A stretch of 64,000 nt of DNA from Paramecium pentaurelia. Taxonomy: Eukaryota; Ciliophora; Oligohymenophorea; Peniculida; Parameciidae. The translations under genes and the position numbers were made by a program. The stretch covers positions 186,001-250,000 of the forward strand of contig CAJJDO010000051.1 of NCBI GenBank assembly GCA_905183005.1. Reading direction: 5' to 3'. Below the pieces are notes generated by a model. It worked only from the letters and a program-made list of their open reading frames with translations, had not been told where the DNA came from and ran no database searches. Shown here piece after piece: positions 23,534 to 34,019 of the stretch (position 1 is the first letter of the stretch; each line of letters starts with the position of its first letter).

Positions 23534-24701
23534 TGTAATATCAAATATTCTAAATGATTTTTTTTTNACAACCCATAACAAAATATAAAGATTAATCTGC
23601 ATTTTAAAGCATCTTAGATATTTTGTTTTAATCTTTTGAATCAATTGTTATTTCAACATCATATAAAGGAGGAGAAAGAGCAATAATTTGAATAAATGTT
23701 ATGTCTTAATTGATTTTTTCTCCATTTATAGTTCTGATTTTATCAAAATTAAGTACTTCTACTTATTAATGATTGACCCATTTGGCTAAAGTTTGATTTT
23801 ATAAATGTAAATAATAAGTGTTTGGTTAATTGGGACTATCTATAATTTAGAGTACTTAATAAACTGAATTAGGAGCAAATATGACTTTACGGGTTTGATT
23901 AGAGTAATAAACATGATTCTTAAAGGCTATACATTAGTCAGACATTGCAGAAACAGATGAATTATGTAAATAATAGGCTTACAATATATGATATAAATCA
24001 CAGATATATAATTAATCTGCAGATTATATGAAGTATTTAGAGTAATTTATGAATTTGAAATATTAGATCTACTATTAATAAATGGGATAAGATTGACAAA
24101 AGATTAAATTATTCAATTTCCAAACTTTAATAAAGAGATCATTTGCTACTGTGAATAATTCTTCTTTATAAACTATCATATTAACTATTTAACCATCATG
24201 AGCATGTTCATGAAAATATTAAAGAATTCCATTGAGATCATAACACCAAAGAGTTCCATATACATCTCCCAAATATAATAGATCATTTATATAATATACA
24301 TCTGAAATAGTCAAACCTAATTAAACAGATCCTTAATGTTTGAGTGTTCTTAAATCATAGATTGTAATATTTTAAGAATTGTATAGAATGTAGAAATAAT
24401 CTAATAATTTACATTATCTATTCCATTCTAGAGATCCATTAAGTTCTTAATATTTAATTATACTAAATTTATCTTTCATTTGAATTTCAAATGCACTAAC
24501 AGAATTGAATTAAACCATTAAAAAAGTATTTAAATGATCTAAAAATAATAGATTAGTAAATTATTTGCATTCTAATTGAACTTTATTAACAATCTAAAAT
24601 TCGAAATTCAAAAAGTATATAAACCAATCTTAGCACAATAAAAAATATAATCGTTATTTTTTTGACATTGTAATATCAAATATTCTAAATGATTTTTTTT
24701 T
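22433..24701. repeat. 1134-base direct duplication flanking a single N (assembly joint)
   Basis: Bases 22433-23566 and 23568-24701 read as the same sequence, offset by 1135, separated only by an N. Both copies end at a run of nine T; after that only the second copy continues into unique sequence. This is the pattern of two contigs whose overlapping ends were placed side by side instead of merged. Confidence 0.93.
23567..23567. other. Single-N scaffold joint
   Basis: One ambiguous base directly after a poly-T run, at the junction of the duplicated 1.1 kb blocks. Confidence 0.95.
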
Positions 24702-24833
24702 ACACCACAATATTTATTTGACTATCCTCTATTCTAAATAATGATATTTAATAAGCATTTTTTTTTTGTGATATATTAAACAACAATGATCCCAAGTGTT
24801 CATACAAAATATCTATACTGCATATGTATCCAT
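23568..24833 (-). pseudogene. Duplicate 5' part of the beta-propeller gene (assembly copy)
   Basis: Repeats codons of the 21431-23533 gene from its ATG (here 24668) to the point where the first contig begins its overlap. Upstream of the shared ATG an additional protein-like stretch starts at an ATG at 24833 (MDTYAVQIF, then CCLIYHKKKMLIKY), which would supply the missing first blade through an intron GTA...TAG at about 24700. It is not a real second gene if the N joint is a mis-merge. The true gene would then run from 24833 or 24668 to 21431 with one copy of the block. Confidence 0.7.
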
Positions 24834-24993
24834 TAATTTATTTGAAACACAACCTAAAGTCATAACTTAATTCATTAAATAATATAAACATTTTACATAT
24901 TATTTATAAAACAAAAGATTTCTTTATATATAAATTATAAATCTAAATATATTATATACTCTATAATTATTATTATAATTAACCTATAAATAC

Positions 24994-26453
24994 TCATTAT
25001 TCATCCCAATAACTTGGAGGTATTGTATCTACAATAAAATTTAAATTTTTCAGATTTTTATAATTTTGAATAAGATCATCTCTTGTTGAATTTGTTAAAG
25101 CTGTTCCTAAAAGTTCTAATTCTATGTAATCTACAACTTTTGTTATATCAGAAACATAACGAAGAATTTCTTTTGATGCTATGTCTGAGATTTTGTTTTA
25201 ACTTAATCTTAAATCTATATATTTTGGTTAATGTTTAATAGAATGAATTGATTTAACAACATCTACAGCTCCCCTATCAGATATTGAATTAAAATTCAAA
25301 TTCAATTTTAAATATTCTAATTTCTTTTAAGACATTAAACCTTCTCCAACAAAAGAAGCACCTGCATCTCCTATATAATTTTCAGTATAATCCAAAACTA
25401 ATGTCTTCAATTTATCCTACTTAAATAATACTTGTTTTAATAAGTCAGCACCTCTAGGACCACATTTATTCACTCCAATAATTAATTATAATGAGTTTAA
25501 AGTAGGCAATTTTTCAATTGCTTATAATATAGCATTATAGCCTAAATATCCAAAATTTTTAGAAGCTACATTAATTGATAAATCATCAAGATGTTATAGA
25601 TTTCCTAAAGCTGTAGCAATATATTGAGCCCCTTTATCTTCAATGTAATTAAATTCTAAACCAATATGTAATTTAGTAAGATTAATCATTTATCCAGTAA
25701 CACCCATTAATGTTTCTGTTCCATTTGAAGTAATGTTATTGAAATACAATTCTATTTCTAAACTTTTTACTTATCTTTAATGATATAGACCTGCACTTAA
25801 ATCATCAATACCATCAACCATAATCCTATTACCATAAAGATTTAAAACTAAATTTTCTAATTTTGGTAATTTATATAATAATGTCTACAAAGATTTAGTT
25901 GATGATGCAGTTATATTGCAGCCCATAAGTATTAATTCTAATGATTTTAATTATCTCATTTCAATTAATGGAAGTAACATATCAATCTTATTTCCACCTA
26001 AATCTGTATTAATAAGTGAGATCTGGAGTGTATGAACTTTCTTCATTTCAGAAATACTCTTCAAAATTTATGATCTTCCTTGATGTGTAAATAGGTTATC
26101 CAATCCTAAAGAGAGAGATTCTAAATTTTATAATTATATTAAAAGAGCTTAAATATTTGAAGCAGTTGAATTATCAATTGGATTATTTCCAATATGCAAA
26201 TTCACTAAGATCATAATAAATAAAGAAATATACATTCTTTTAATTTTTTGAATCGACTTATAGTTAACAAAAGAGTCTAAACATTTGTCAATCCATTCAA
26301 ATTAAAATTAGCTTCCAATCTTGTCACATTAACATAATCTTAGAATTATTTACAAGCAACTTCCAATCCACTATTCCCAATAGATTTTCCTTACAAATTG
26401 ATTGTAATTGCATTTCCTTCTATTTTCATATCATATTAAACTTTGGAGTCCAT
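24994..26453 (-). CDS. Leucine-rich-repeat (RNI-like) protein
   Basis: One 29-base intron gives 476 codons in frame. The protein is an array of about 12-14 LRRs of 28-40 residues, each with an L-x-L-x-(LI) strand and an asparagine turn: LEYLKLNLNFNSISDRGA, LKTLVLDYTENYIGDAG, LESLSLGLDNLF, LHIGLEFNYIEDKGAQ. The 'x-I-x-D-x-G-A' endings are typical of the RNI/NOD-type class. There is no signal peptide, kinase or F-box. Such LRR proteins are abundant in ciliates and bind proteins; the partner is unknown. A plus-strand small ORF starts 48 bases upstream. Confidence 0.85.
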
Positions 26454-26501
26454 ATACAATTTGACATTGTATGCTAATAGGATTCCAAAAAATGACCAAA
26501 T

Positions 26502-26723
26502 GATGTGTGATAATTACATAATTTATAAAATTAATGATATCAGCGATTAGCGAAGGACTTTTAATTTCTGTTTATAGCTTAATATATCAAATGAAATATG
26601 AAATAAGCTCTAATATCTTTACAAAAACATAATCAATGTGTATTTGACAAGGAAGTATTAATGAATTTACTAGATGCAGGATGTTTTGAAAAAAAAGAGA
26701 TAAGGGTAGAATGGTTTAAATGA
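26502..26723 (+). CDS. Possible small protein gene (about 60 aa)
   Basis: Two frames with protein-like composition can be joined by a 38-base GT...AG intron. The first exon starts MCDNYIIYKINDISDQRR. The second ends VLMNLLDAGCFEKKEIRVEWF before TGA 26721-26723. The second exon also starts at its own ATG (26598; 41 codons). The intron would be longer than usual here, so the model is weak. No homology recognised. Confidence 0.3.
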
Positions 26724-27435
26724 AATCATGAATTACTATATAAAGAGTCTTATTTGTTAGAGTCTTTTGATTTAAACTAATATATTCAATTTTTGTAATC
26801 CATGTCTTATATTTAATTTCATCAATAAATATCATAGAGATAATCTATTTTTTTTCGATTAATAGAAATAATCTGATAGCTTTAAAAGTAAAATAAATGA
26901 TTTTAATTGATCATTCATTGATTTAAAAACACATTTCCATATTTACAGAAATAATATATTAAAAATTATAACATAATACAAATATAGATTCTAATGATTG
27001 AAATTAATTTATAATTTATATGATTTCTTTTATATTTAAAACAAATTCTACATTTCTTATGAATTGCACTTCAAAATATATAAAATGAATTTAAATAAGT
27101 ATGATAAATTCATTAACACAATATTTCAGAATATATTCAATTTAATAAATACTTTTATCTAATATTAATCCTCTACCCATTATAAAGTTATTAAGAAAAT
27201 ATAACCTAATAAAATACAATCAATTTTTTTGAAACTCATTAATTTATATAATTACATTCAATCCAATAAAATGAATTGAACAATATATTACTATATTTAA
27301 TAATAATAATTTTATAAATTATATTATTCTAACATTTTATCAAAATAAGTATATATTAATCAATAATTCATTAGTTGGTATGCTATATTTAAATCATTAT
27401 TTTAAGATGGAAAATTATTGTTCATTTATTATTAA
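26724..27435. other. Intergenic, about 700 bases
   Basis: Long A/T runs, no supportable gene on either strand. Confidence 0.45.
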
Positions 27436-27438
27436 TAA

Positions 27439-27633
27439 GGAAATTATTATTATCCACCTTATTAGAGTTAATTATATGATGAATTTTAATAGTTATTACT
27501 TTAAAAAGGTTGAAATGATTATTATGGTTATTATTATGGCTATAATGGTTATTGTGGTTATTATGGTAATAATGGTTATAATGGTTGTTATGGTTGTTAT
27601 GGTTATTATGGTTATTATGGTTGTTATGGTTGA
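27439..27633 (+). CDS. Gly/Tyr/Cys-rich repeat ORF with in-frame TGA codons
   Basis: The frame beginning GNYYYPPYQSQLYDEF (27439) runs to a TGA at 27511-27513 and then continues, in the same frame, as 39 codons made of GYY, GYN, GCY and similar units up to a second TGA at 27631-27633. Both TGAs follow GGT and stand where TAT or TGT would be expected in the repeat. The composition of this frame is far from random, while the two other frames read as Met/Val/Ile or Leu/Trp runs. No convincing start codon or splice removes the first TGA. It could be a degraded gene, a translated TGA, or a chance product of a TTATGG-like microsatellite. Confidence 0.35.
27524..27633 (+). repeat. Imperfect TTATGG/TGTTATGG microsatellite
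   Basis: A run of units such as TTATGG and TTGTTATGG over about 110 bases. It underlies the Gly-Tyr/Cys repeats of the ORF described at 27439-27633. Confidence 0.8.
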
Positions 27634-27712
27634 TATTATGTACCAAAAAAAGGGGCATAACTTGAATTTTGTAATGGAAACTATGGAAAACTCATATTTG
27701 GTTTAATTGGCT

Positions 27713-29408
27713 TCATATAAATTATAAATATACTCTTTGAACTGTAATTGCAAGAATCTCTTTAAATTCTTCAAATTTAATGAAATTATCATCATTCAAA
27801 TCAAAAACTTTAAATGCTATTCTTAATTCTTCATTAGTAAATTGCTGGTTAATTTACTTGGCCATCAAAAAAAATTCTTAAAAACTAATAAATCCATCTC
27901 TATTTTAATCAAACCTACAAAAGAAATCAAATATATTTATTCTAAATTAATTTAATCCATCCTTTAATAATAATATGGTTTATTCTGGAGAACGCTGTTT
28001 GCAAATATCTTCAAAAGGGTTAGTATCTAAATCATTTAATGAATTCATAGGATTATTAATTTAATTTTCATAACCCAATGGAGTTTAAATGTTTACTAAA
28101 CTTTATGGAGTTTATTTAACATTCTAACCTAAAGGTGTATTCGAAGGTTAGACTCCAGGAGATGCAGCATTTTTCATTGTAGATTGACGATGAAATTTTC
28201 TAGTTAATAATGTCATTTTTGTATTATTATCAGTCAACCATTTTGCAAATTCATCAAATGATATAGTCTTATCACCATCTAAATCTAATTGCTTAAATAT
28301 GATTTTGCAATCTGTATTTGATAAAGTTTTATCTATTTTTCTGAGTAATACAACTAATTCTTTATATTCTAAAGTATGATCTCCATTAACATCAAGTTCA
28401 TTAAATAACTTAATGACATCAATATTCTATTTAATAATCTTCTACCTGACTTCGTTCATTAAAAATTTGATTTAATCTTACTTTATTTGGGATCTGTAAT
28501 TCTTGAAATGTTCACACACTAATTTATGTTTAAAGACTGCATCCCAATCAAATCTTTCCTCTAAAATATTAATTTCTATAACCTTCTTCTATTGCCAAAC
28601 AACCTTCAATGAAAGATTTCATTTCATTACTAATTTACTTTTTGTCTTCTGAAAATTAAAGTAATGTATGCCACAATTAATGTTAATATTCATCCAATTT
28701 TGCACCAAACCATGGAGTATATCCAAAGAGTACTTAATACAATATAATACCCAATGACCAAATATCACATTTATTTGTATACTTTTGACCTTATAAAATT
28801 TATGGTGATAAATATTAATATTAAGAAAGTTATTGTTGTTCTTTTCTAAATGACTCTAAACATTTAGATAACCCACAATCTATATATTTTTAATAGAATT
28901 ACCTGCTAATTTAAAGACTCCTTCATTTACCATAATATTTGATAATTTTAATCCTCTATGAATCACTCCATGTTTATTTAACTCAGTGAACCCTTCAAGT
29001 AAATCATTTAACATCTTAATAGCTTCCTATTCACTCATACACATCTTCTCTTTATCCTTCTTTAAATATCTAACATAACATATAAAATTTAACTGTTATA
29101 AATTGAGTTGACTATATTCCATCACCATATAATAAGTTCCTTCATGTTAAAATACATCTAATAAATCTACTATCTTTGGATTCTTTATTTTTTGAAATAA
29201 TTTTATTTCATCTAACAATGCCAACTGAATAGCCTCATCATCCTTTAAAATACTCTTAGGAATTGCTTTAAGAACAACATCAATATTTTTCTCTGAATCC
29301 TTTGCTTTATCAACCTATATTAGATTTTTTAAATTGTACTCTCCCCAATGATCCACTTCCTAAATAACCTGAAGTTGATGTTATATATTTTCCTATAGAC
29401 TTTTACAT
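27713..29408 (-). CDS. EF-hand protein kinase (CDPK-like) lacking the HRD aspartate
   Basis: Introns of 25, 23 and 22 bases give 541 codons. N-terminal kinase domain: loop YLGSGSLGRV, lysine in VVLKAIPK, C-helix glutamate in LLDEIKLF. The catalytic loop reads VIHRGLKLSNIM, so the catalytic Asp of HRD is Gly, and DFG is DCG with Asp kept. The kinase C-lobe has CDIWSLGIILYQVLFG then TPWFGAKL. Four EF-hands follow (DVNGDHTLEYKEL, DLDGDKTISFDEF, DQNRDGFISFQEF, DLNDDNFIKFEEF), the middle pair separated by about 75 residues. The layout is that of calcium-dependent protein kinases, but it is probably catalytically weak or a calcium-responsive pseudokinase. The start ATG at 29408 is 38 bases from the divergent neighbour's. 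Confidence 0.88.
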
Positions 29409-29446
29409 TTAATTTAATTAATATGTAAGAAACACCTTTAAAATAT
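29409..29446. promoter_or_regulatory. 38-base divergent promoter region
   Basis: Complete spacer between the starts of the EF-hand kinase and the next plus-strand gene. Both leaders and promoters must fit here or inside the genes. Confidence 0.4.
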
Positions 29447-30243
29447 ATGATGGCAGACTAATATTATCTAGATCATTCAGAAGAATACTCTTCAATTCAA
29501 ATCTAAGAAAATCAATTCTTGGTCAATCTTAATCAAAATGATGCCCCAATATTTCAATCTAAATTAATCAAGAATCCCACTGCCAGTCTTATTGGAAATT
29601 ATTGTTTAACCAGTATTATAATATTCATATTACTTTTGATTCATCTATCATAGTAATCCACTAAATTGATCCTTTATTTGCTACCATCAGAGTTTTTAAG
29701 GATAAATTCCTTAATATTTTACATGAATTCATCAAATATGAAGAAATGTTTGACCGCCAAAACCCTTTTTAAGAATATTTATGCTAAAATCAATATATAA
29801 GAACACATATTGATAATCTAAGCGATATTAAATATATAGATGATTGTATTTACATCTCTTATCCATCCTAGAATTATATATATAATTAAATAAAAACAGA
29901 TTATTTGAATACTTAGATCAAAAATATGATAGTTTAGTGAAATATATGCATTCAGATGGAGTGTTCTAATTGCAATCATGTCATTCTAAAGAAATTGAAG
30001 GTATCACTATCAGATTATTAAGATTATGAACTGTAAAACTGTAAATTATTTTATGAATATATTGGTAAAGATTTATTTTTAGAATATTATGAATACAAGT
30101 AGACTTAATTGTGTGAAAAAGTAACAACAATGACTTTCTCAACTCAATTCTGTACTCAACTAACCAGAACTTTAACTTTGAGTAATCATTCATTTAAAGA
30201 ATAAATTGTATTGAAAGACTAAGGAGATGTCACATAGATATGA
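29447..30243 (+). CDS. Hypothetical protein, possible E2-binding/HECT-like (UBE3D-type) weak match
   Basis: Introns of about 41 and 24 bases give 243 codons; the 41-base intron is long for this genome and uncertain. The protein starts MMADQYYLDHSEEYSS and is acidic at first. The middle has LFATIRVFKDKFLNILHEF. Near residue 155 a CSNCNHVILKKLKVSL segment could be half of a zinc site. The layout (an N-terminal beta region, then a C-x2-C followed by Lys/Leu) loosely recalls E2-binding proteins of the UBE3D type, but I would not name it. No signal peptide or membrane segment. Confidence 0.5.
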
Positions 30244-30860
30244 ATATTCAATTACACTTGTAAATAGTATAAAAAATTAATAATTCTTATTTTAACTATT
30301 TATTAATCTATAGTACATAAAATTCATCAATATTTATATTTAAATATTTTTATTAATCAGAATATATCTACTATTATAATATTTTGAATTATAATATTTC
30401 TGATAAAAATAAACCTATAACATTCTTTGATTTGATTTGTTACTAAACCGAATTTCTAATCTTATAAATTATAAATTGAAAAATTTGTTAGATATAAGAT
30501 CTTTATAATATAGTATTTTAGATTTAATTGATATTATATTTTTCTTATTTTTAATTAATTTTTGTTTCTAACTTATTTTTATTTATTGAATAAAATAATT
30601 AATTATATGTTTTTCATATTACCTTATTAGAAGTTTATAGATATTAACATAATTTATTCTAGGTTTAATAACTTATATTAAGAATGAGATAATTAATTTT
30701 GAATCAATTAAATATTGTAACAATAACGCAAGAAATACAACTTTAATGTTTGTAAACTGTTAATAACTATCTTTATTAATTTGAGAATATATAAAATTTT
30801 AATTCTAAGTCTTATTTTGCATAAATATAATATTTTATTATATAATATAATGTAAACAAT
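30244..30860. other. Convergent intergenic, about 600 bases
   Basis: Extremely AT-rich, with frequent TGA in all frames. Nothing identified. Confidence 0.5.
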
Positions 30861-31929
30861 TCAGCTCATTTTAATAGCATTTAATTACTCTTTTAATGCA
30901 GCTAATTGTAATTATAATTGTAATAACTCTGGACTTGTTCTCATAGAAACTTTAGGTGTATAAACTGGAGCTGGCATATTATTTCCATACATCATTTTTT
31001 ATGCTTAAGATACCTAATATATATTATAATTATATTACATTTTAAATTCCTGTTTCATTCCAATCATTAATCATTTTTTATCTTTCAATAGAGTTTCTTC
31101 TGCTTGATTCTCTACTACTGCTACTCTTCTTCTTTTTAGATTTCTTTTCCTTCTTTTTATGTTTTTTTGGACTTTTTCTAATAAATAGTAATTTAAATGA
31201 TAATACTCATTAATTTCTTTTTCTTTTTTTTCTTTGTAATCAGGATGTTCTTCAAACATTTAATTGAATAAACTTTTCTTGAATTTTGTTGATATTTTCT
31301 TAAGATGTAAGTAATTACAAGCTCCACCTCTAAATAAATATGTAATTTTATACCTTTGACATGTACCATCAATGTATTGTTTACATTTAGCACTGCTGAA
31401 ATCAAGTACAGGTGAATATTCCATTGATAATGGTCTGTTTTCATACGATAGATTTTGTAAAGCATTAAAACAACCTTCGGCATAATATTCAGATGTATAT
31501 TTCACATACACATTGCCAACTAAATGATCACCTATGTTTTCACATACTATTAGATCTTCAATCTCTCCAAATTCAGCCAACTGTTATACATATATAAATC
31601 TATACCATACCTTTAAAAATACATCTTCATAAAAGTTTTCGAATTTTTCTAATGCTTCCTCTATACCTGCCTAAGACACTGCATTTCCAGATGCTATTGC
31701 AACTTCTATAGGAGAATTTTGGTACATATGCTTTAAATTTCATGTATGAATTATTACTTTAAATAATATTGTTTAAGAAATGGGAGGTATGCTGTGGATT
31801 CTTTAGCATTTATTTTCATATCTACAGGCACCAATTTTGATATAGAATGAACAATTAACCTATATTATAAGATGTATTGATAACCTTGTCTTCTTCGGTT
31901 CCATATACTCTTTCTAATCCTCCTGCCAT
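30861..31929 (-). CDS. U2AF1: Splicing factor U2AF small subunit (U2AF35)
   Basis: Recognises the 3' splice-site AG with U2AF65. Six introns (25, 27, 30, 24, 29 and 25 bases) give 302 codons. Domains in order: N-terminal GTEEDKVNCSFYIKIGACR, the first CCCH zinc finger; the U2AF-homology RRM with IGDHLVGNVYVKY; the second CCCH finger with CKQYIDGTCQRGGACNYLH then LKKIS; and a basic tail with KKKSKKKKSSSSRESSRR, the short RS region. Choosing the 29-base intron is what brings in the RS tail rather than a Val/Glu-rich alternative frame. Given that introns here end in TAG almost without exception, this factor is of special interest. It is intact. Confidence 0.95.
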
Positions 31930-32155
31930 ATTTTATCAAAATATATTATTGGAAAAATTAATACCATCTAAAACTTGTTTAAGAAATTTACAAATATTAA
32001 TTAATTACTAAACATGATACATTAAGTAATATAATAATTCTTGTCTAAACTACTGAAAAAAGAAATTATTTAAAACATCTACAAATAATCTATTAGAACA
32101 CTGAGCTTAATATTTAATAAAGTTAAATTAAAATCATTATTAATCTTTTTTTTTA
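31930..32155. other. Divergent intergenic region
   Basis: AT-rich, about 225 bases, with a poly-T tract just before the plus-strand start codon. No motif recognised. Confidence 0.4.
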
Positions 32156-33884
32156 ATGAAAAATGAAAATAAAGAAATCATTGTACACAACTTTGCCTGT
32201 TTTAAAAATTTGAGACTTAAGAATTAATTACTCATACTTATAAGTTTCTTGATTATTTTGATTGTTACTATTCTTGTATGTAGTAATTATATTCATACAA
32301 CCTTTGTCCAATTCTATTTTACATAATCCTCTGTAGAAATTTACACTAAGTTTTCTAGTGCATTTATCTAAACTCAACTCTCTAGCTATTAAAGGTATTT
32401 CACTTCTTTACTAGATACGAGTAATTTATTAATATCTAATAATAGATGGTTAAACCCTAATCTCATTATTTTAGTTATATGATTATCTAAGGAAAAAGAA
32501 CAAGAATCAAATATCACCTTTAAATCCTTAATTCAATATGAATTATGGTGGTAAACATGTAGATATTCCTAAAACTATATTCTAATCAACTAAAATATCA
32601 AATTACAATTCCACCTTATCCTTTATTTGTTACACTAATAAAACGAAGTTTCACAATCCCTATACAGAAGAAGAAATATTGAATATAAAAACTTAGGAGT
32701 AATTATAAGCATTTGGTCCTATTCTTTACAAAGGTAATACAACCTTTTAATCATTACTCTCTGCTTATGTAAAAAGAGATAATATATTAATGACATATCC
32801 TTGTTTACAAAGATATGATATTGATAATTATATTCCTGAAAACAGGAGTTGGTACAAAGAACTTTATCAAAATTATAAGAGTCATAGTCCTTACAATCAA
32901 TACAATTTTTCATTAACTTATCCATATTTATGTATATTAATTATTTCGTCCGTTAGTATTCAAATCAGTTAACATTGGATTATCTTTGACTATGCCATTT
33001 GTCGATGAGTAATTAGAATTAATTGGAGGAGCATCTTTTGATTTGATTCCTGCCAGACTTTTTGCAAATCTAATTTAATAATTTGGCTAAGATTTCACAT
33101 CTATATATCTGGTTTCTTTAGATGGAATATTGATTATGCATCCTTACAATATAACATCTGAATAATTACCTTTATATTTTTATAATACTACTATTACTGG
33201 ATTTACAGTAGAAGATTGGGAAAGTTTAAATAGTGTTAACATCAGTTCTAAATGTAAAAACTCTACTACTTAAAAAGAATTAAATTGCTTATTTAATTCA
33301 TTCTATAATTAAGATATGTTTGTTAGCATGTAAACTATTAAATCATATAATATTTCAATTGTTGTGTAAAATCTTTATTTTAAATTAAAGTTTAATTAGT
33401 AGTTAAGAATTTAACAAATTCTAAGAAGAATATAATGATAATCTATTAATGTAACTAATTAGAAAATTCTATCTAACTTTGATTGAATTAATAGGTGTAT
33501 TTTTATTTTTGTGTCTTTTAATATATTTTACAACAAATTATTTGTTTCGACCTATAGAGACAATAATAGATTATGCAATTAGTAAGATCTAAAAGAGAAG
33601 GTAATTATATTGATTATTTTAGTTATTAACCAAAGATGATATCGAGTTTACTTTAATAATTTTTAAGTGTTCAAATAGTTTAACTATATTAATCATGTTA
33701 TTAATTTCACAAATTATTGGAAAGTTTATCTTTTACTAAATCAAAGTAATGTGAAGAAATTGAAAATTTGTAATATCCAATTATGAAAGATATATATTCA
33801 TTAGGAGACTATATTAATTTTAGAAAGATTAAGTATTTTTAGGATTAAATATATATTTAGATGTTATTCAAAGAAAAAATGTGA
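32156..33884 (+). CDS. Cache-domain transmembrane sensor-like protein
   Basis: Introns of 25, 25, 25 and 22 bases give 543 codons. A basic N-terminal tail precedes TM1 (LLILISFLIILIVTILVC). The extracellular part of about 330 residues looks like a double Cache (ligand-sensing) domain: PENRSWYKELYQNYK, then VDEQLELIGGASFDL and IYLVSLDGILIMHPYN. TM2 follows (LIELIGVFLFLCLLIYF), then a membrane-proximal NYLFRPIETIIDYAISKI resembling the start of a HAMP helix. The protein stops about 90 residues later with no kinase, cyclase or methyl-accepting domain. Many N-glycosylation sites (N-x-S/T) fit an extracellular loop. The ligand and output are unknown; it might act through partners. Confidence 0.7.
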
Positions 33885-34019
33885 ATAAAGTTTGGAACAC
33901 TTTTTGATGATTAAGAATATTATTCGATCAACTCTTAAAATAACAATAAATAATGAATGATATATTACTTTTTGTATTTGATAATAAAAATAAGATTGTA
34001 AACAAAATTAAATGAAAGA
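33885..34019. other. Convergent spacer
   Basis: About 135 AT-rich bases between the Cache-protein stop and the NDR-kinase stop. A short tail ORF just after the Cache stop could be a further exon, but no splice is convincing. Confidence 0.4.

Noticed and set aside
27422..27658. Minus-strand His/Asn-rich ORF over the same repeat
   Set aside because: Antisense shadow of the repeat with no start context or homology.
27380..27706. 108-codon plus-strand ORF rich in Met/Val/Ile
   Set aside because: It is the shifted reading of the TTATGG repeat; composition is an artefact of the microsatellite. The Gly/Tyr frame is the more protein-like one.
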